DNA of 64,000 nucleotides from an uncultured Anaerofilum sp. (GCA_944385935.1 CALWZC010000002.1:62001-126000), one strand, 5' to 3'; counted from the stretch's first letter, positions 16,686 to 24,656 are shown. A program made the numbers and translations. The notes: a model not told the origin generated them from the letters alone.

Positions 16686-17735
16686 ATGAATTTTTTACTG
16701 CAAGCCAAAGGCTGGAGCATTGGCATAGCAGCTCTCATGCTTGCGGGATGTATTTTTGCTTTTCCCCAACAAGCCATAGAAGGAGTGCAACAAGGTCTAG
16801 CACGTTGCTACACCACCATCATCCCCACCTTGTTTCCTTTTTTTATAATAGCCGACCTATTTTTACAAAGCCCCCTTGTAAAACTAACCCAGTGGCTTTT
16901 GTTGCCTATTACCAGTTTGTTAAAAATTCCAAAGGAGCACAATGGTTTTCTACTTACAGGATGGGTAGCAGGCTTTGCTGCCTCTGCTGCCTCCATTGGC
17001 CATAGCTTACAAAAGGAACAAATTTCTCAGAATCAAGCAGCCGTATTACTTACTGTCAGCACAGCAGCAGGGCCCTCCTTTGTAATAGGTGCAGTGGGGT
17101 ATTCCATATTAGGAAATGTACAGATGGGGATTTTTCTATACCTTTGCCAACTGATAGCCTGTGTTATCTCTACTTTCATCATGGGAATTTTTCTTCCCTA
17201 CCATGGTGAAACTTTGCAAGACTGCTCCAGCAATAAAACCAGTTCCTTTCCAGAAATTCTCACTCATGCTGTTTCTTCCACACTAAACGTTTGTGGTTAT
17301 GTTGTATTTTTTCAGCTTTTGTATCAACTGCTACCCCCTTCTATCCAAAATTGGCCCATTGCTTGCCTGCTGGAAATGACTTTAGGTTGCAATGAGAGCA
17401 CATCCCTTTCTCCCTATGTCCCCTTTGCTGCCGCCACAAGCATTAGTCTGCTGGGAATCTGTGCCTTTGCACAAATCTCCTCTCTTACCTATCACCAAGT
17501 ATCTTTGTTGCCTTTGTTGGCAAGCCGATTGTTTCATCTGCCCATACTGTTGGGTTGCTTTTATGCTTTCCTTCGTTTCGTCCCTATATCTACCAATGTC
17601 TGGGCAAATTCCACACAAAAACTCATTCTTCCCTTGCGAATGCCAAAAGACGCAGCACTGATATTTTTTCTCTTTGCTGTGGCAGTTTGTTGTTCGTGTC
17701 GTTTCTCTTTGTACCGTCAAAATCCAGAGCTATAA
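16686..17735 (+). CDS. ylbJ: Sporulation integral membrane protein YlbJ-like
   Basis: A polytopic membrane protein of 349 aa with about eight hydrophobic segments. IIPTLFPFFIIADLF near residue 45, the small-residue stretch GWVAGFAASAASIG, and STAAGPSFVIGAVGYS resemble the nucleoside-recognition domain of YlbJ, a mother-cell protein required for cortex formation in Bacillus. GAGAGG precedes the start. The flank at 16635-16665 has a GGTTATT then TATACATA arrangement that loosely resembles a sigma-E promoter, a weak call. The genomic setting next to yqfC-yqfD supports a sporulation role. Confidence 0.75.
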   Translation: MNFLLQAKGWSIGIAALMLAGCIFAFPQQAIEGVQQGLARCYTTIIPTLFPFFIIADLFLQSPLVKLTQWLLLPITSLLKIPKEHNGFLLTGWVAGFAASAASIGHSLQKEQISQNQAAVLLTVSTAAGPSFVIGAVGYSILGNVQMGIFLYLCQLIACVISTFIMGIFLPYHGETLQDCSSNKTSSFPEILTHAVSSTLNVCGYVVFFQLLYQLLPPSIQNWPIACLLEMTLGCNESTSLSPYVPFAAATSISLLGICAFAQISSLTYHQVSLLPLLASRLFHLPILLGCFYAFLRFVPISTNVWANSTQKLILPLRMPKDAALIFFLFAVAVCCSCRFSLYRQNPEL

Positions 17736-17783
17736 TAAACATACAAGTATAAAACTTTCCCATAGCAAAAGGAGGTGTTGTTG

Positions 17784-18008
17784 ATGTTTGGCAAAAAAAA
17801 GCTCTTTGGAAATTCCGTTCCACCTTGTTGCAGCTATTGCCAATTTGGAAAGTTAGCATCCGACCAAAAAATGATTTTATGCCCTCGCATTGGGGTTGTT
17901 TCGCCTTACTATCATTGTAAAAAATATCGCTATAATCCTTTAAAAAGAATTCCACGCCGTCCCCCTGTATTACCTCATTTTTCTCCAGAAGATTTTGTGC
18001 TGGAATAG
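17784..18008 (+). CDS. Conserved small protein with four cysteines (probable zinc-binding)
   Basis: The 74-aa product starts at the ATG at 17784, nine bases after AAAGGAGG. It is basic and has Cys in VPPCCSYCQFGK, MILCPRIG and YYHCKKY, i.e. a possible zinc ribbon, followed by YNPLKRIPRRPPVLPHFSPEDF. I recall similar short Oscillospirales proteins with the C-x2-C pair and a DPLKRxP-type tail, but no function. It lies 48 bp after ylbJ in the same direction and may be co-transcribed. A weak TATAAT at 17731 could also drive it. Confidence 0.8.
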   Translation: MFGKKKLFGNSVPPCCSYCQFGKLASDQKMILCPRIGVVSPYYHCKKYRYNPLKRIPRRPPVLPHFSPEDFVLE

Positions 18009-18041
18009 TAAAACGAAGTGTTACATTTTTGTGAAAAACCC

Positions 18042-18068
18042 TTGCTTTTATAAAAAAAGTGCTATAAT
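18042..18068 (+). promoter_or_regulatory. Candidate promoter for the poly-serine lipoprotein
   Basis: TTGCTT (18042-18047), a short 15-bp spacer and a consensus TATAAT (18063-18068). The short spacing lowers confidence. It predicts a leader of about 115 nt that is strongly folded. Confidence 0.5.
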
Positions 18069-18087
18069 GTTGTTGTATTTTACAAAA

Positions 18088-18176
18088 GAATACCCAGCAA
18101 AATTTTTGCTGGCACAAAAGTATTCCAAAGCGGTTTTTGTAACATGGCATATCTTTTCCATTGCCTTGCCGCTTTG
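18088..18176 (+). ncRNA. Folded 5' leader of the lipoprotein gene
   Basis: Two hairpins sit in tandem. The first has an outer stem GAATAC/GTATTC (18088-18093 with 18120-18125) and an inner CCAGCAAA/TTTGCTGG palindrome. The second has an 8-bp stem CAAAGCGG/CCGCTTTG (18126-18133 with 18169-18176) whose 3' arm touches the ribosome site AAAGGAG (18177-18183). Confidence 0.45.
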
Positions 18177-18191
18177 AAAGGAGTGTTTTAA

Positions 18192-18782
18192 ATGCGTAAG
18201 AAAAAAGTATATGTATTGTCTGTATGTGTTGCTTTAGCATTGTTTGTTTCTGGATGTGGATTGTTTGACCAAAGTTCTTCTTCCTCTTCTTCCACCTCCT
18301 CCAGTTCTGACAGTTCTTCCTCTTCTATTTCATCTAGTTCTACAAGCAGTTCTTCCAGTTCCGCAAGTAGCTCTAATAGTTCTTCTTCCAGCAGCTCTTC
18401 TACAAGTTCATCTGACAGTTCTTCTGATACATCTTCTAGTAGTTCTTCTTCCTCCCCAAGCAGTTCTTCTTCCCAATCTGCGGTTACTGTAAATTGGGAT
18501 GGCAACTATGTTTCTGAGGAAGGCTCTGCTTCTCAAGTAACCCTCACCATCAGTGGCACAACCGAGAAACAGATGATATTTGAATTTTATGTAAAAGGCA
18601 TTGTATATTCTGGTACTGCTACCATTGACAAAAACTCTCCTAATATTGCCACCTATCAAGACCCCAACACCGCAAGCTACGGCCTCACCTTTAGCTATTC
18701 CGATAAGGGCATTACCGTTGCCGAAAAGGGTACCTACCCTGATGCAAACTGTTCCTTTGCTGGAAATTTCTCTGCACAATAA
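18192..18782 (+). CDS. Secreted lipoprotein with a poly-serine linker, unknown function
   Basis: The 196-aa product has a basic start (MRKKK), a hydrophobic signal segment and the lipobox FVSGCG, placing the lipidated cysteine at residue 22. Residues 28-96 are almost all serine, with occasional Thr, Asp, Asn, Ala and Pro, forming a flexible stalk. The C-terminal 100 residues (from VNWDGNYVSEEG to CSFAGNFSAQ) look like a small beta-sandwich. I do not recognise the domain. Serine codons are mixed (TCT, TCC, AGT, AGC), suggesting selection for the protein stretch rather than simple slippage. Its own promoter, leader and terminator make it a single-gene unit. Confidence 0.85.
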   Translation: MRKKKVYVLSVCVALALFVSGCGLFDQSSSSSSSTSSSSDSSSSSISSSSTSSSSSSASSSNSSSSSSSSTSSSDSSSDTSSSSSSSSPSSSSSQSAVTVNWDGNYVSEEGSASQVTLTISGTTEKQMIFEFYVKGIVYSGTATIDKNSPNIATYQDPNTASYGLTFSYSDKGITVAEKGTYPDANCSFAGNFSAQ

Positions 18783-18798
18783 AATGTTTTACAAAGCA

Positions 18799-18847
18799 AA
18801 TATCCGCACAGCGAAGATTTTTCTGTACTGTGCGGATATTTTTTGTG
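18799..18847 (+). terminator. Terminator after the lipoprotein gene
   Basis: A perfect 13-bp stem (18799-18811 with 18828-18840) is followed by a T-rich run. It also lies at the 3' end of the converging Crp/Fnr gene. Confidence 0.85.
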
Positions 18848-18864
18848 TTTTTTTGCATTTTGTA

Positions 18865-19533
18865 CTATTTTTCTGCCAACTGTTGCAGCTTTTCTTTATC
18901 CAATATGGTTACTCCACCACGAAAAAGCTGCACCACTTTTTCTTGTGCAAAATATTTCAACAGCCGACTTACCACTTCTCTTGCACTACCCATATATTTA
19001 GCAATTTGCTCTTGTGTCAATTCTAGCTTTTGTGTTCCTGTTTTGGAACTTTCCTCCAACAAAAAGGTTGCTAGACGTTTATCTGTACTCATAAATAAAA
19101 TTTGTTGCATTGTCCACATTACATCCGAAAATCGTTCAATGGCTTTTTCGTAAACAAAACAACGAAACTTCAAATTTTCCTCCCATATATGGTGAACAAC
19201 ATTGGAACCTACCAGCACAATTTCACTTTCTTGTGAAGCATCAATCTGCACTTGGAAGGTAATTTCTTTTAATACACAAGCAGCAGAAAGAACACACACA
19301 TCCCCTGCATACAAACGATAGAGTGTAACTTCTCGCCCATCTTCCGAAAGCAAATATACACGCAGTTCCCCCTGTGTCACAAAAATCATTCCTGTACATT
19401 CCTGCTGCATTCCTACAGGCTCTCCTTTTGCAATCCTATGCACCTGTGCAGACTTGTGCAACAGTTGCTGCTGTTGCTGGGTTAAATCTTGCCAAAACTG
19501 GCAGCTTTCAAAGGAATTGCTTGTCACTTTCAT
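18865..19533 (-). CDS. Crp/Fnr family transcriptional regulator
   Basis: This 222-aa protein has an N-terminal cyclic-nucleotide-binding-type beta barrel (GMIFVTQGELRVYLLSEDGRE) and a C-terminal winged helix with LTQEQIAKYMGSAREVVSRL as recognition region. The N-terminus lacks an Fnr-type cysteine cluster. The cAMP-binding signature is not evident, so the ligand is unknown. GGAGGAC precedes the ATG. It is divergent from tspO across a 141-bp gap where I see no clear palindromic operator, but control of tspO or of itself is plausible. Confidence 0.9.
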   Translation of the reverse strand: MKVTSNSFESCQFWQDLTQQQQQLLHKSAQVHRIAKGEPVGMQQECTGMIFVTQGELRVYLLSEDGREVTLYRLYAGDVCVLSAACVLKEITFQVQIDASQESEIVLVGSNVVHHIWEENLKFRCFVYEKAIERFSDVMWTMQQILFMSTDKRLATFLLEESSKTGTQKLELTQEQIAKYMGSAREVVSRLLKYFAQEKVVQLFRGGVTILDKEKLQQLAEK

Positions 19534-19674
19534 GGTCTTTGTCCTCCACCACCCTGTATTGTGTATATTAAAGCACTTTTTTGAAACAATGTGAATAGAT
19601 TAGTGTGTAAAAGGCTTTTGAAATAGTAACAAGATAGAAAAGCCCTATTTTACCAACACAAGGAGGAATGCTTC

Positions 19675-20145
19675 GTGAAAAAATGGATACCTTATCTTGG
19701 ATTTCCTGCTTTGGCTTTGGGGGTAGGAATGCTATCTGGAAAACTTTCTGCGGATGGGTTAGAACGTACTAGGCCCTTGTTGGAAAAAATTCCCCTCAAT
19801 CCCCCCAGCATTGTTTTCCCCATTGTCTGGACAATTTTATACCTTTTGATGGGTATTAGTGCTGCAAGGGTATTTCTAAAAAAAGATACCCTTGTGGGAA
19901 ACCCTGCCTTGCTTTTGTGGCAAATACAATTAGCCGTTAATTTTTGCTGGAGTTTGCTGTTTTTTGAGTTAAATTTCTTTTTTCTTTCTTTTCTGTGGCT
20001 TTTGCTGTTGTGGGTGTTGGTTTTGGGATTTATTTTATTGGCAAAGCGACTGGATACCATTGCTGCATGGTTGCAAATTCCCTACCTTCTATGGCTGACC
20101 TTTGCCGCCTATCTCAACTTTGCCGCATGGTGGATTGCAAGATAA
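19675..20145 (+). CDS. tspO: TspO/MBR family membrane protein
   Basis: A five-helix membrane protein of 156 aa with the family features PPSIVFPIVWTILYLLMG, WQIQLAVNFCWSLLFF and WLTFAAYLNFAAWW. Relatives bind porphyrins and are linked to oxidative stress; the role in anaerobes is not settled. The start is a GTG with AGGAGG eight bases upstream. Its last 57 bases overlap, on the opposite strand, the 3' end of the tmcAL reading frame. Confidence 0.92.
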   Translation: MKKWIPYLGFPALALGVGMLSGKLSADGLERTRPLLEKIPLNPPSIVFPIVWTILYLLMGISAARVFLKKDTLVGNPALLLWQIQLAVNFCWSLLFFELNFFFLSFLWLLLLWVLVLGFILLAKRLDTIAAWLQIPYLLWLTFAAYLNFAAWWIAR

Positions 20146-21369
20146 TCCTTCCCCTGCTTTTATAGCAGGGGTATTTTTATAGCAAAGTTTTTCTTTTATT
20201 AAAAGGGGAGTTGTGTAAGACAAGCCCATGGGCTGGGGAATTTGCCGACACAAAGCCGCTAAATCTTGGGCATTGGTGTGTAGTGCAGCTATCTTTTCCC
20301 CTTGTGGGCTAGATTTTTCCAGCTTGGCAAGGCTGGTACCTGACGGAATCTCAGGCTTTGCCTGTTTCCAAAGTTCTAGCCCCTTTTGAGAAGCTCCCAG
20401 CAAATGAAGATAAGGCGGTAAACTGGGTAGTTGTGCCGGTACCTGCAATGCTGCATCCAACACCAACCGTCGCAAACGTGCATGAGGATACCGTTTGCAT
20501 TTCATAGCTTGATACAGTTGCTCCAAAGTAGTTGCCTGCCGAATGCCTTTTTGCAGTCGATATTCCAACCCTTCCCGAATCCCTCGTATATTTTGGATTT
20601 GCACAATATCCATATTACGCAATCGACTAAGCAAAGCAATGTTTGCCGCTTTGGTGTCCAGCAAAAGTCCTTGTTTTTCTGCTTGCTGGTATAACTCTAC
20701 ACAACTGGCAAGGGTGTATTCTTTCCATCCTTCTACCCCTTGCAAAGCTGTTTGTTTGCGCAACCAGCTTGCACTGGAAAAGCCTCCTTGTGGCTTTCCT
20801 CCATGGCCTGCCCCTTGTCGCTCAATGGCAACAGGGCAAATTGGTACATTCTGTTGCAAAATTGCTTTGCAATACTCAATACCCAAAATATCATTGGGTC
20901 TATCCAAAAGGGGCAAATATTGTGGTGCCATCTGCTCCATTACTCGCATACGAGCCACCGGAAAGGAATCCCCTTTTTTTTGCTCTTTTACAATATTTTC
21001 AGAAAACTCTTTGCTCAATAGTAGCTCTGCCACCTCCATTAAAGGGGCTGCCTGTCCGCTTTCACTGCCAAAAACAAGGCTGTCTACAATTCCCAAAGAG
21101 GCCAGTAAATGCACAGCCCCTTTTCCAAATTGTTCCGCTGAGCTTGCCGCATAGGGAGCAGGAAGCTCTATCACCAAATCTGCCCCTGCCAACAAAGCAG
21201 CTTGTACCCGTACACCAATGGGCAAAATGGAAAACCCTCCCCTTTGCACCACATCAGGGCTCATAACACAAACAATCCCTTGTGCTCCCATGGCTTTGGC
21301 TTGCTGTATTTGCCAAGCATGACCTGTGTGCAAAGGGTCGTATTCTGCAATAATTCCTGCAATCTTCAT
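20089..21369 (-). CDS. tmcAL: tRNA(Met) cytidine acetate ligase TmcAL (YlbM)
   Basis: The enzyme activates acetate with ATP to form ac4C34 on elongator tRNA-Met. The nucleotidyltransferase motif appears as GIIAEYDPLHTGHAWQI, followed by VMSPDVVQRGGFS, DLVIELPAPYAASSAEQF and VFGSES. The start at 21369 has GGAGAAAACCC directly upstream; the open frame extends back to 21453 without homology. The product is 426 aa. The conserved part seems to end near PLLIKEK. The last 30-35 residues are read through the tspO terminator and into tspO, so they may be an acquired extension. It is divergent from ackA. Confidence 0.9.
   Translation of the reverse strand: MKIAGIIAEYDPLHTGHAWQIQQAKAMGAQGIVCVMSPDVVQRGGFSILPIGVRVQAALLAGADLVIELPAPYAASSAEQFGKGAVHLLASLGIVDSLVFGSESGQAAPLMEVAELLLSKEFSENIVKEQKKGDSFPVARMRVMEQMAPQYLPLLDRPNDILGIEYCKAILQQNVPICPVAIERQGAGHGGKPQGGFSSASWLRKQTALQGVEGWKEYTLASCVELYQQAEKQGLLLDTKAANIALLSRLRNMDIVQIQNIRGIREGLEYRLQKGIRQATTLEQLYQAMKCKRYPHARLRRLVLDAALQVPAQLPSLPPYLHLLGASQKGLELWKQAKPEIPSGTSLAKLEKSSPQGEKIAALHTNAQDLAALCRQIPQPMGLSYTTPLLIKEKLCYKNTPAIKAGEGLSCNPPCGKVEIGGKGQP
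20151..20176 (+). terminator. tspO terminator, inside the antisense tmcAL frame
   Basis: An 8-bp perfect stem CCCCTGCT/AGCAGGGG (20151-20158 with 20164-20171) is followed by TATTTTTATA. On the other strand the same bases encode part of the tmcAL C-terminal tail. Confidence 0.8.
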
Positions 21370-21456
21370 GGGTTTTCTCCTTTTTTCAATGTTGTTTGCT
21401 TTTTTTGCGGTTTGTTTGCATCCTGTTGTTTTCCTTGCGGTTTCACAGGTCACGGG

Positions 21457-21485
21457 TTGAAAATCTCATTTTCCCATTATATAAT
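21457..21485 (+). promoter_or_regulatory. Promoter for ackA
   Basis: TTGAAA (21457-21462), a 17-bp spacer and consensus TATAAT (21480-21485). It predicts a leader of about 115 nt. Confidence 0.8.
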
Positions 21486-21515
21486 AGAAGAGGAATTTTA
21501 CAAGAGGAAAGCTGC

Positions 21516-21569
21516 TGCCTGTTCCAGCAAAATGTTCCATCTAATATGGACAAGATATTTCAACAGGCA
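21516..21569 (+). ncRNA. Folded element in the ackA leader
   Basis: A perfect 8-bp stem TGCCTGTT/AACAGGCA (21516-21523 with 21562-21569) encloses a second imperfect hairpin (TGTTCCA with TGGACA). It ends about 25 nt before the ribosome site. No known RNA family recognised. Confidence 0.4.
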
Positions 21570-21607
21570 ACACTGCTTTTAATTTATTATCTGGAGGAAA
21601 AAACACC

Positions 21608-22804
21608 ATGAAAATTTTGGTTATCAACTGTGGTTCATCTTCTCTGAAATATCAGCTGATTGATATGGACGGCGAGAAGGTACTGTGCAAAGGTTTGTGC
21701 GAGCGCATTGGCATTGATGGAAGCTGCATCACTCACAAGGCCAATGGCGGCGAGTGGAGCGAAACTGTACCCTTCCCCACCCATACCGAGGCTTTTGCTA
21801 AGGTAGTTGAGATGATGACCACTGGTGAAGGTGCTGTTGTAAAAGATAAGAGCGAAATTGATGCCATTGGTCACCGTGTTGTGCAGGGCGCAGAATTCTT
21901 TGTTAAGAGCGAAGTTGTTACCGACGCTATCATCAACAAAATTGAGGAGATTGCTCCTTTGGCTCCTGTTCATAACATGGCTCATGTGCAGGGTCTGCGC
22001 AGTGCGAAGGCTGTATTTGGTGCTGAAACCCCCAATGTTGTTGTATTTGATACTACCTTCCATCAGACCATGCCCAAAAAGGCATTTATCTATGGTGTTC
22101 CCTATGAGATGTATGAAAAATACTCCATCCGTCGCTATGGCGCACATGGTACCAGCCACCGCTATGTAAGCATGGCAGCCGCAAAATATCTGAACCGTGA
22201 TGACCTGAAAATGGTTACCTGCCATTTGGGCAATGGTTCTTCCATCACTGCTGTGGAAAACGGCAAATGTATTGATACCAGCATGGGTTTGACTCCTCTG
22301 GCTGGCGTTCTGATGGGTACTCGCTGTGGCGATATTGACCCCAGCGTTGTAACCTACATGGAGCAGAAACTGGGCATTCATGGTCAGGATATGGCAGACT
22401 ACCTGAACAAAAAATCTGGTCTGTTGGGCGTTTCTGGTGTTTCCAGTGATAAACGTGATATTGAAGCTGCTATCGAAGCTGGCAACGAGCGTGCAAAGCT
22501 GGCAAGCGATATGCTAAACTACCAAATCAAGAAGTACATCGGCGCATACAGTGCTGCTATGGGCGGTTTGGATTGCGTTGTATTTACTGGTGGTATTGGT
22601 GAGAACGACCAGCACCTCCGTGCTGAAGTTTGCGCCAACATGGAATACTTGGGCATTAAGGTAGATTTGGAAAAGAACAAGCAGCGTGGTGCTGATATCA
22701 TTGATATTTCTGCTGAAGATTCCCGTGTAAAAGTACTGGTTGTTTGCACCAACGAGGAATTGATGATTGCCCGTGACACCAAGGCTCTAGTTTGTGGTGA
22801 ATAA
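21608..22804 (+). CDS. ackA: Acetate kinase
   Basis: It interconverts acetyl phosphate plus ADP with acetate plus ATP, the usual energy-yielding step of clostridial fermentation. The ASKHA-fold landmarks are present: NCGSSSLKY at the N-terminus, VVFDTTFHQTMP, RRYGAHGTSHRYV, HLGNGSS and FTGGIGEN. At 398 aa it is full length. GGAGG precedes the ATG. Phosphotransacetylase is not adjacent here, so acetyl phosphate must be supplied by a gene elsewhere. The strong promoter and regular codon use suggest high expression. A GC-rich hairpin follows. Confidence 0.97.
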   Translation: MKILVINCGSSSLKYQLIDMDGEKVLCKGLCERIGIDGSCITHKANGGEWSETVPFPTHTEAFAKVVEMMTTGEGAVVKDKSEIDAIGHRVVQGAEFFVKSEVVTDAIINKIEEIAPLAPVHNMAHVQGLRSAKAVFGAETPNVVVFDTTFHQTMPKKAFIYGVPYEMYEKYSIRRYGAHGTSHRYVSMAAAKYLNRDDLKMVTCHLGNGSSITAVENGKCIDTSMGLTPLAGVLMGTRCGDIDPSVVTYMEQKLGIHGQDMADYLNKKSGLLGVSGVSSDKRDIEAAIEAGNERAKLASDMLNYQIKKYIGAYSAAMGGLDCVVFTGGIGENDQHLRAEVCANMEYLGIKVDLEKNKQRGADIIDISAEDSRVKVLVVCTNEELMIARDTKALVCGE

Positions 22805-22827
22805 TCACCAAGGTTCACACATCTTCT

Positions 22828-22860
22828 GCCGCAGGGTTCTCCCTGCGGCTTCTTATTTTA
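22828..22860 (+). terminator. ackA terminator
   Basis: A 9-bp GC-rich stem (22828-22836 with 22841-22849) with a 4-nt loop is followed by an imperfect T-rich tail. Confidence 0.75.
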
Positions 22861-22900
22861 TTCTGCTGATATAGTTTTATACAATGAGGTTTTACACACT

Positions 22901-24268
22901 ATGGAGCTAACAAAAAAACAGCAAATTTTTGAAAATCATCCCATACCCAAAGCAGTGGCAAGCCTTTCCATTCCCACAGTTTTGGGCGCATTGGTTATGG
23001 TATTTTATAGTCTTGCTGATACCTACTTTGTAGGCTTACTCAATGACCCTGTGCAAAGTTCGGCGGTTACACTGGCAGCACCTGTACTATTGGCCTTCAA
23101 TGCCATCAACAATTTGTTCGGTGTGGGCGGTTCCAGTATGATGAGCCGTGCACTTGGGCGAAAGGATTATGAAACATTACGCCGCAGTTCTTCCTTTAGC
23201 TTTTATGGTTCGCTAATTTTTGCCGCCTTGTTTGGCTTGGTGTGCACTGTTTTTCGCACACCTCTCCTCACCATGATTGGAGCTGATTCCTCCACATGGG
23301 AAGCTACCAGCCAGTATCTAAATTGGACAGTAACCTGTGGTTCTATCCCTGCCATTGTTAATGTGGTGTTGGGCTATATGATTCGTTCCGAAGGCTCAGC
23401 CCTCCACGCTAGTATTGGCACTATGAGTGGTTGTTTTTTAAATATTTTGCTAGACCCCATCTTTGTTTTGCCATGGGGCTTTGGCATGGGTGCCGCTGGT
23501 GCAGCGTTGGCAACCTTCCTTTCCAACTGTGCAGCCTTGGGGTATTTCTTCGTTTACCTTTTTATCAATCGCAAAACTACTTGTGTTTGTATCTCTCCCA
23601 AAGCCTTTTGTCTGCGCAAAAATATTACTGGTGGAGTGTTTGCTGTTGGTATTCCTGCTGCCATTCAAAATTTGTTAAATGTAACAGGAATGACTATCTT
23701 AAACAACTTTGCTGCTCCTTTTGGCACACAGGCTTTGGCAGCTATGGGCATTTGCTCTCGTATTAATATGGTACCCTTAAACCTGTTCTTTGGTCTTTCT
23801 CAAGGAATTATGCCCCTTGTTAGCTACAACTATGCCAGCGGTAATACAAACCGTATGAAACAATCTTTGTATTTTACTCGTCGATTGGCTGTGATTTCTT
23901 GCCTTGTTGTTGCTGCCATCTTTTTTGCCTTTCCCCAACAGATGGTTCGTATTTTCATCAATGACGCTGGCACCATTGCATATGGCTCCAAATTTTTACG
24001 AGGCTTTAGTCTGGCACTGCCCTTTATGTGTGTAGACTTTATTGCAGTAAATGCTTTCCAAGCAGTAGGAATGGGAAAAGAATCTTTGTTATTTGCCATC
24101 CTGAGAAAAATCATTTTGGAAATTCCTGCACTGTTTATTTTAAACGCAATCTTCCCTTTGTATGGATTGCCCTATGCACAAGCCATTGCAGAGTTTGTTC
24201 TTGCCATTGCTGGAAGTATTGTTCTTGCAAACTTTATCCGCAAACAAGAGCAAAAAAACTCCCGTTAA
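22901..24268 (+). CDS. MATE family efflux transporter
   Basis: A 455-aa membrane protein with 12 predicted helices in two related halves, each starting with a conserved pattern (PIPKAVASLSIPTVLGALVMV in the first). The MATE landmarks SLADTYFVGLL and FNAINNLFGVGGSSMMSRALG are clear. It would export drugs or metabolites against Na+ or H+; the substrate is not predictable. The ribosome site is weak (GAGG about 13 bases before the ATG). It stands alone between two terminators. Confidence 0.92.
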   Translation: MELTKKQQIFENHPIPKAVASLSIPTVLGALVMVFYSLADTYFVGLLNDPVQSSAVTLAAPVLLAFNAINNLFGVGGSSMMSRALGRKDYETLRRSSSFSFYGSLIFAALFGLVCTVFRTPLLTMIGADSSTWEATSQYLNWTVTCGSIPAIVNVVLGYMIRSEGSALHASIGTMSGCFLNILLDPIFVLPWGFGMGAAGAALATFLSNCAALGYFFVYLFINRKTTCVCISPKAFCLRKNITGGVFAVGIPAAIQNLLNVTGMTILNNFAAPFGTQALAAMGICSRINMVPLNLFFGLSQGIMPLVSYNYASGNTNRMKQSLYFTRRLAVISCLVVAAIFFAFPQQMVRIFINDAGTIAYGSKFLRGFSLALPFMCVDFIAVNAFQAVGMGKESLLFAILRKIILEIPALFILNAIFPLYGLPYAQAIAEFVLAIAGSIVLANFIRKQEQKNSR

Positions 24269-24295
24269 TCCTTCCCGCTTTTCAAGCAATAAAAA

Positions 24296-24323
24296 GCCCC
24301 TTGGATCCAAAGCTCCAAGGGGC
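24296..24323. terminator. Bidirectional terminator between the MATE gene and the HPr-like gene
   Basis: A perfect 10-bp stem (24296-24305 with 24314-24323). On the minus strand it is followed by TTTTTA, so it mainly ends the HPr-like transcript. Confidence 0.8.
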
Positions 24324-24349
24324 ATTATTCTTTCTGTATTGGCAATTAC

Positions 24350-24571
24350 TTAGTTTGCCAATGCTGCGTACACTTTTTCCAGCTCATCTACATTTTCACT
24401 CACCAGAAGTACGGGCTTGGTGTAGTCCAAACTCATCATACCCAAAATACTTTTGGCGTCTGCAATGCTTCCCTGTTGGTCATGCACACCAATTTGATCC
24501 ATGCACAAGGTTGCAGCAGCAACAATAGATTTTACTTCGTTGAAGCTGGAAATCTTTACCTGCTTAACCAT
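24350..24571 (-). CDS. HPr-fold protein without the phospho-acceptor histidine
   Basis: The 73-aa product matches HPr in its second half (DAKSILGMMSLD, compared with NLKSIMGVMSLG in Bacillus HPr), followed by the usual strand and helix. In the first half the active-site loop GxHARPA is replaced (NEVKSIVAA), so the His15 position is Val13 by my alignment. Ser41 corresponds to regulatory Ser46. It therefore cannot pass phosphate from Enzyme I but could be a target of HPr kinase, loosely like Crh. The canonical HPr is at 55252-55515. It is transcribed alone from its own promoter. Confidence 0.8.
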   Translation of the reverse strand: MVKQVKISSFNEVKSIVAAATLCMDQIGVHDQQGSIADAKSILGMMSLDYTKPVLLVSENVDELEKVYAALAN

Positions 24572-24656
24572 ATCGCACTATCCTTTCGTAAAAAAGTTCT
24601 CTTTTCCCAAAATACAGAAAGCGAACAAAAGAGTGCATTCACTTTCCATATTTTAC

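Noticed and set aside
18188-18505. Minus-strand open frame coding for a Glu/Leu-rich repetitive protein
   Set aside because: It is the antisense image of the poly-serine stalk; composition is dictated by the serine codons, and there is no ribosome site on that strand.
19534-19674. Fnr- or Crp-type palindrome between the regulator gene and tspO
   Set aside because: The nearest sequences (TTGAAACAATGTGAA region) lack a matching second half-site.
21635-22381. Long minus-strand open frame (248 codons) opposite ackA
   Set aside because: It mirrors codon bias of a highly expressed gene; no ribosome site or recognisable domain.
22850-22900. Possible guanidine or other riboswitch before the MATE gene
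   Set aside because: Only about 50 nt separate the ackA terminator from the start and no conserved riboswitch core is visible.
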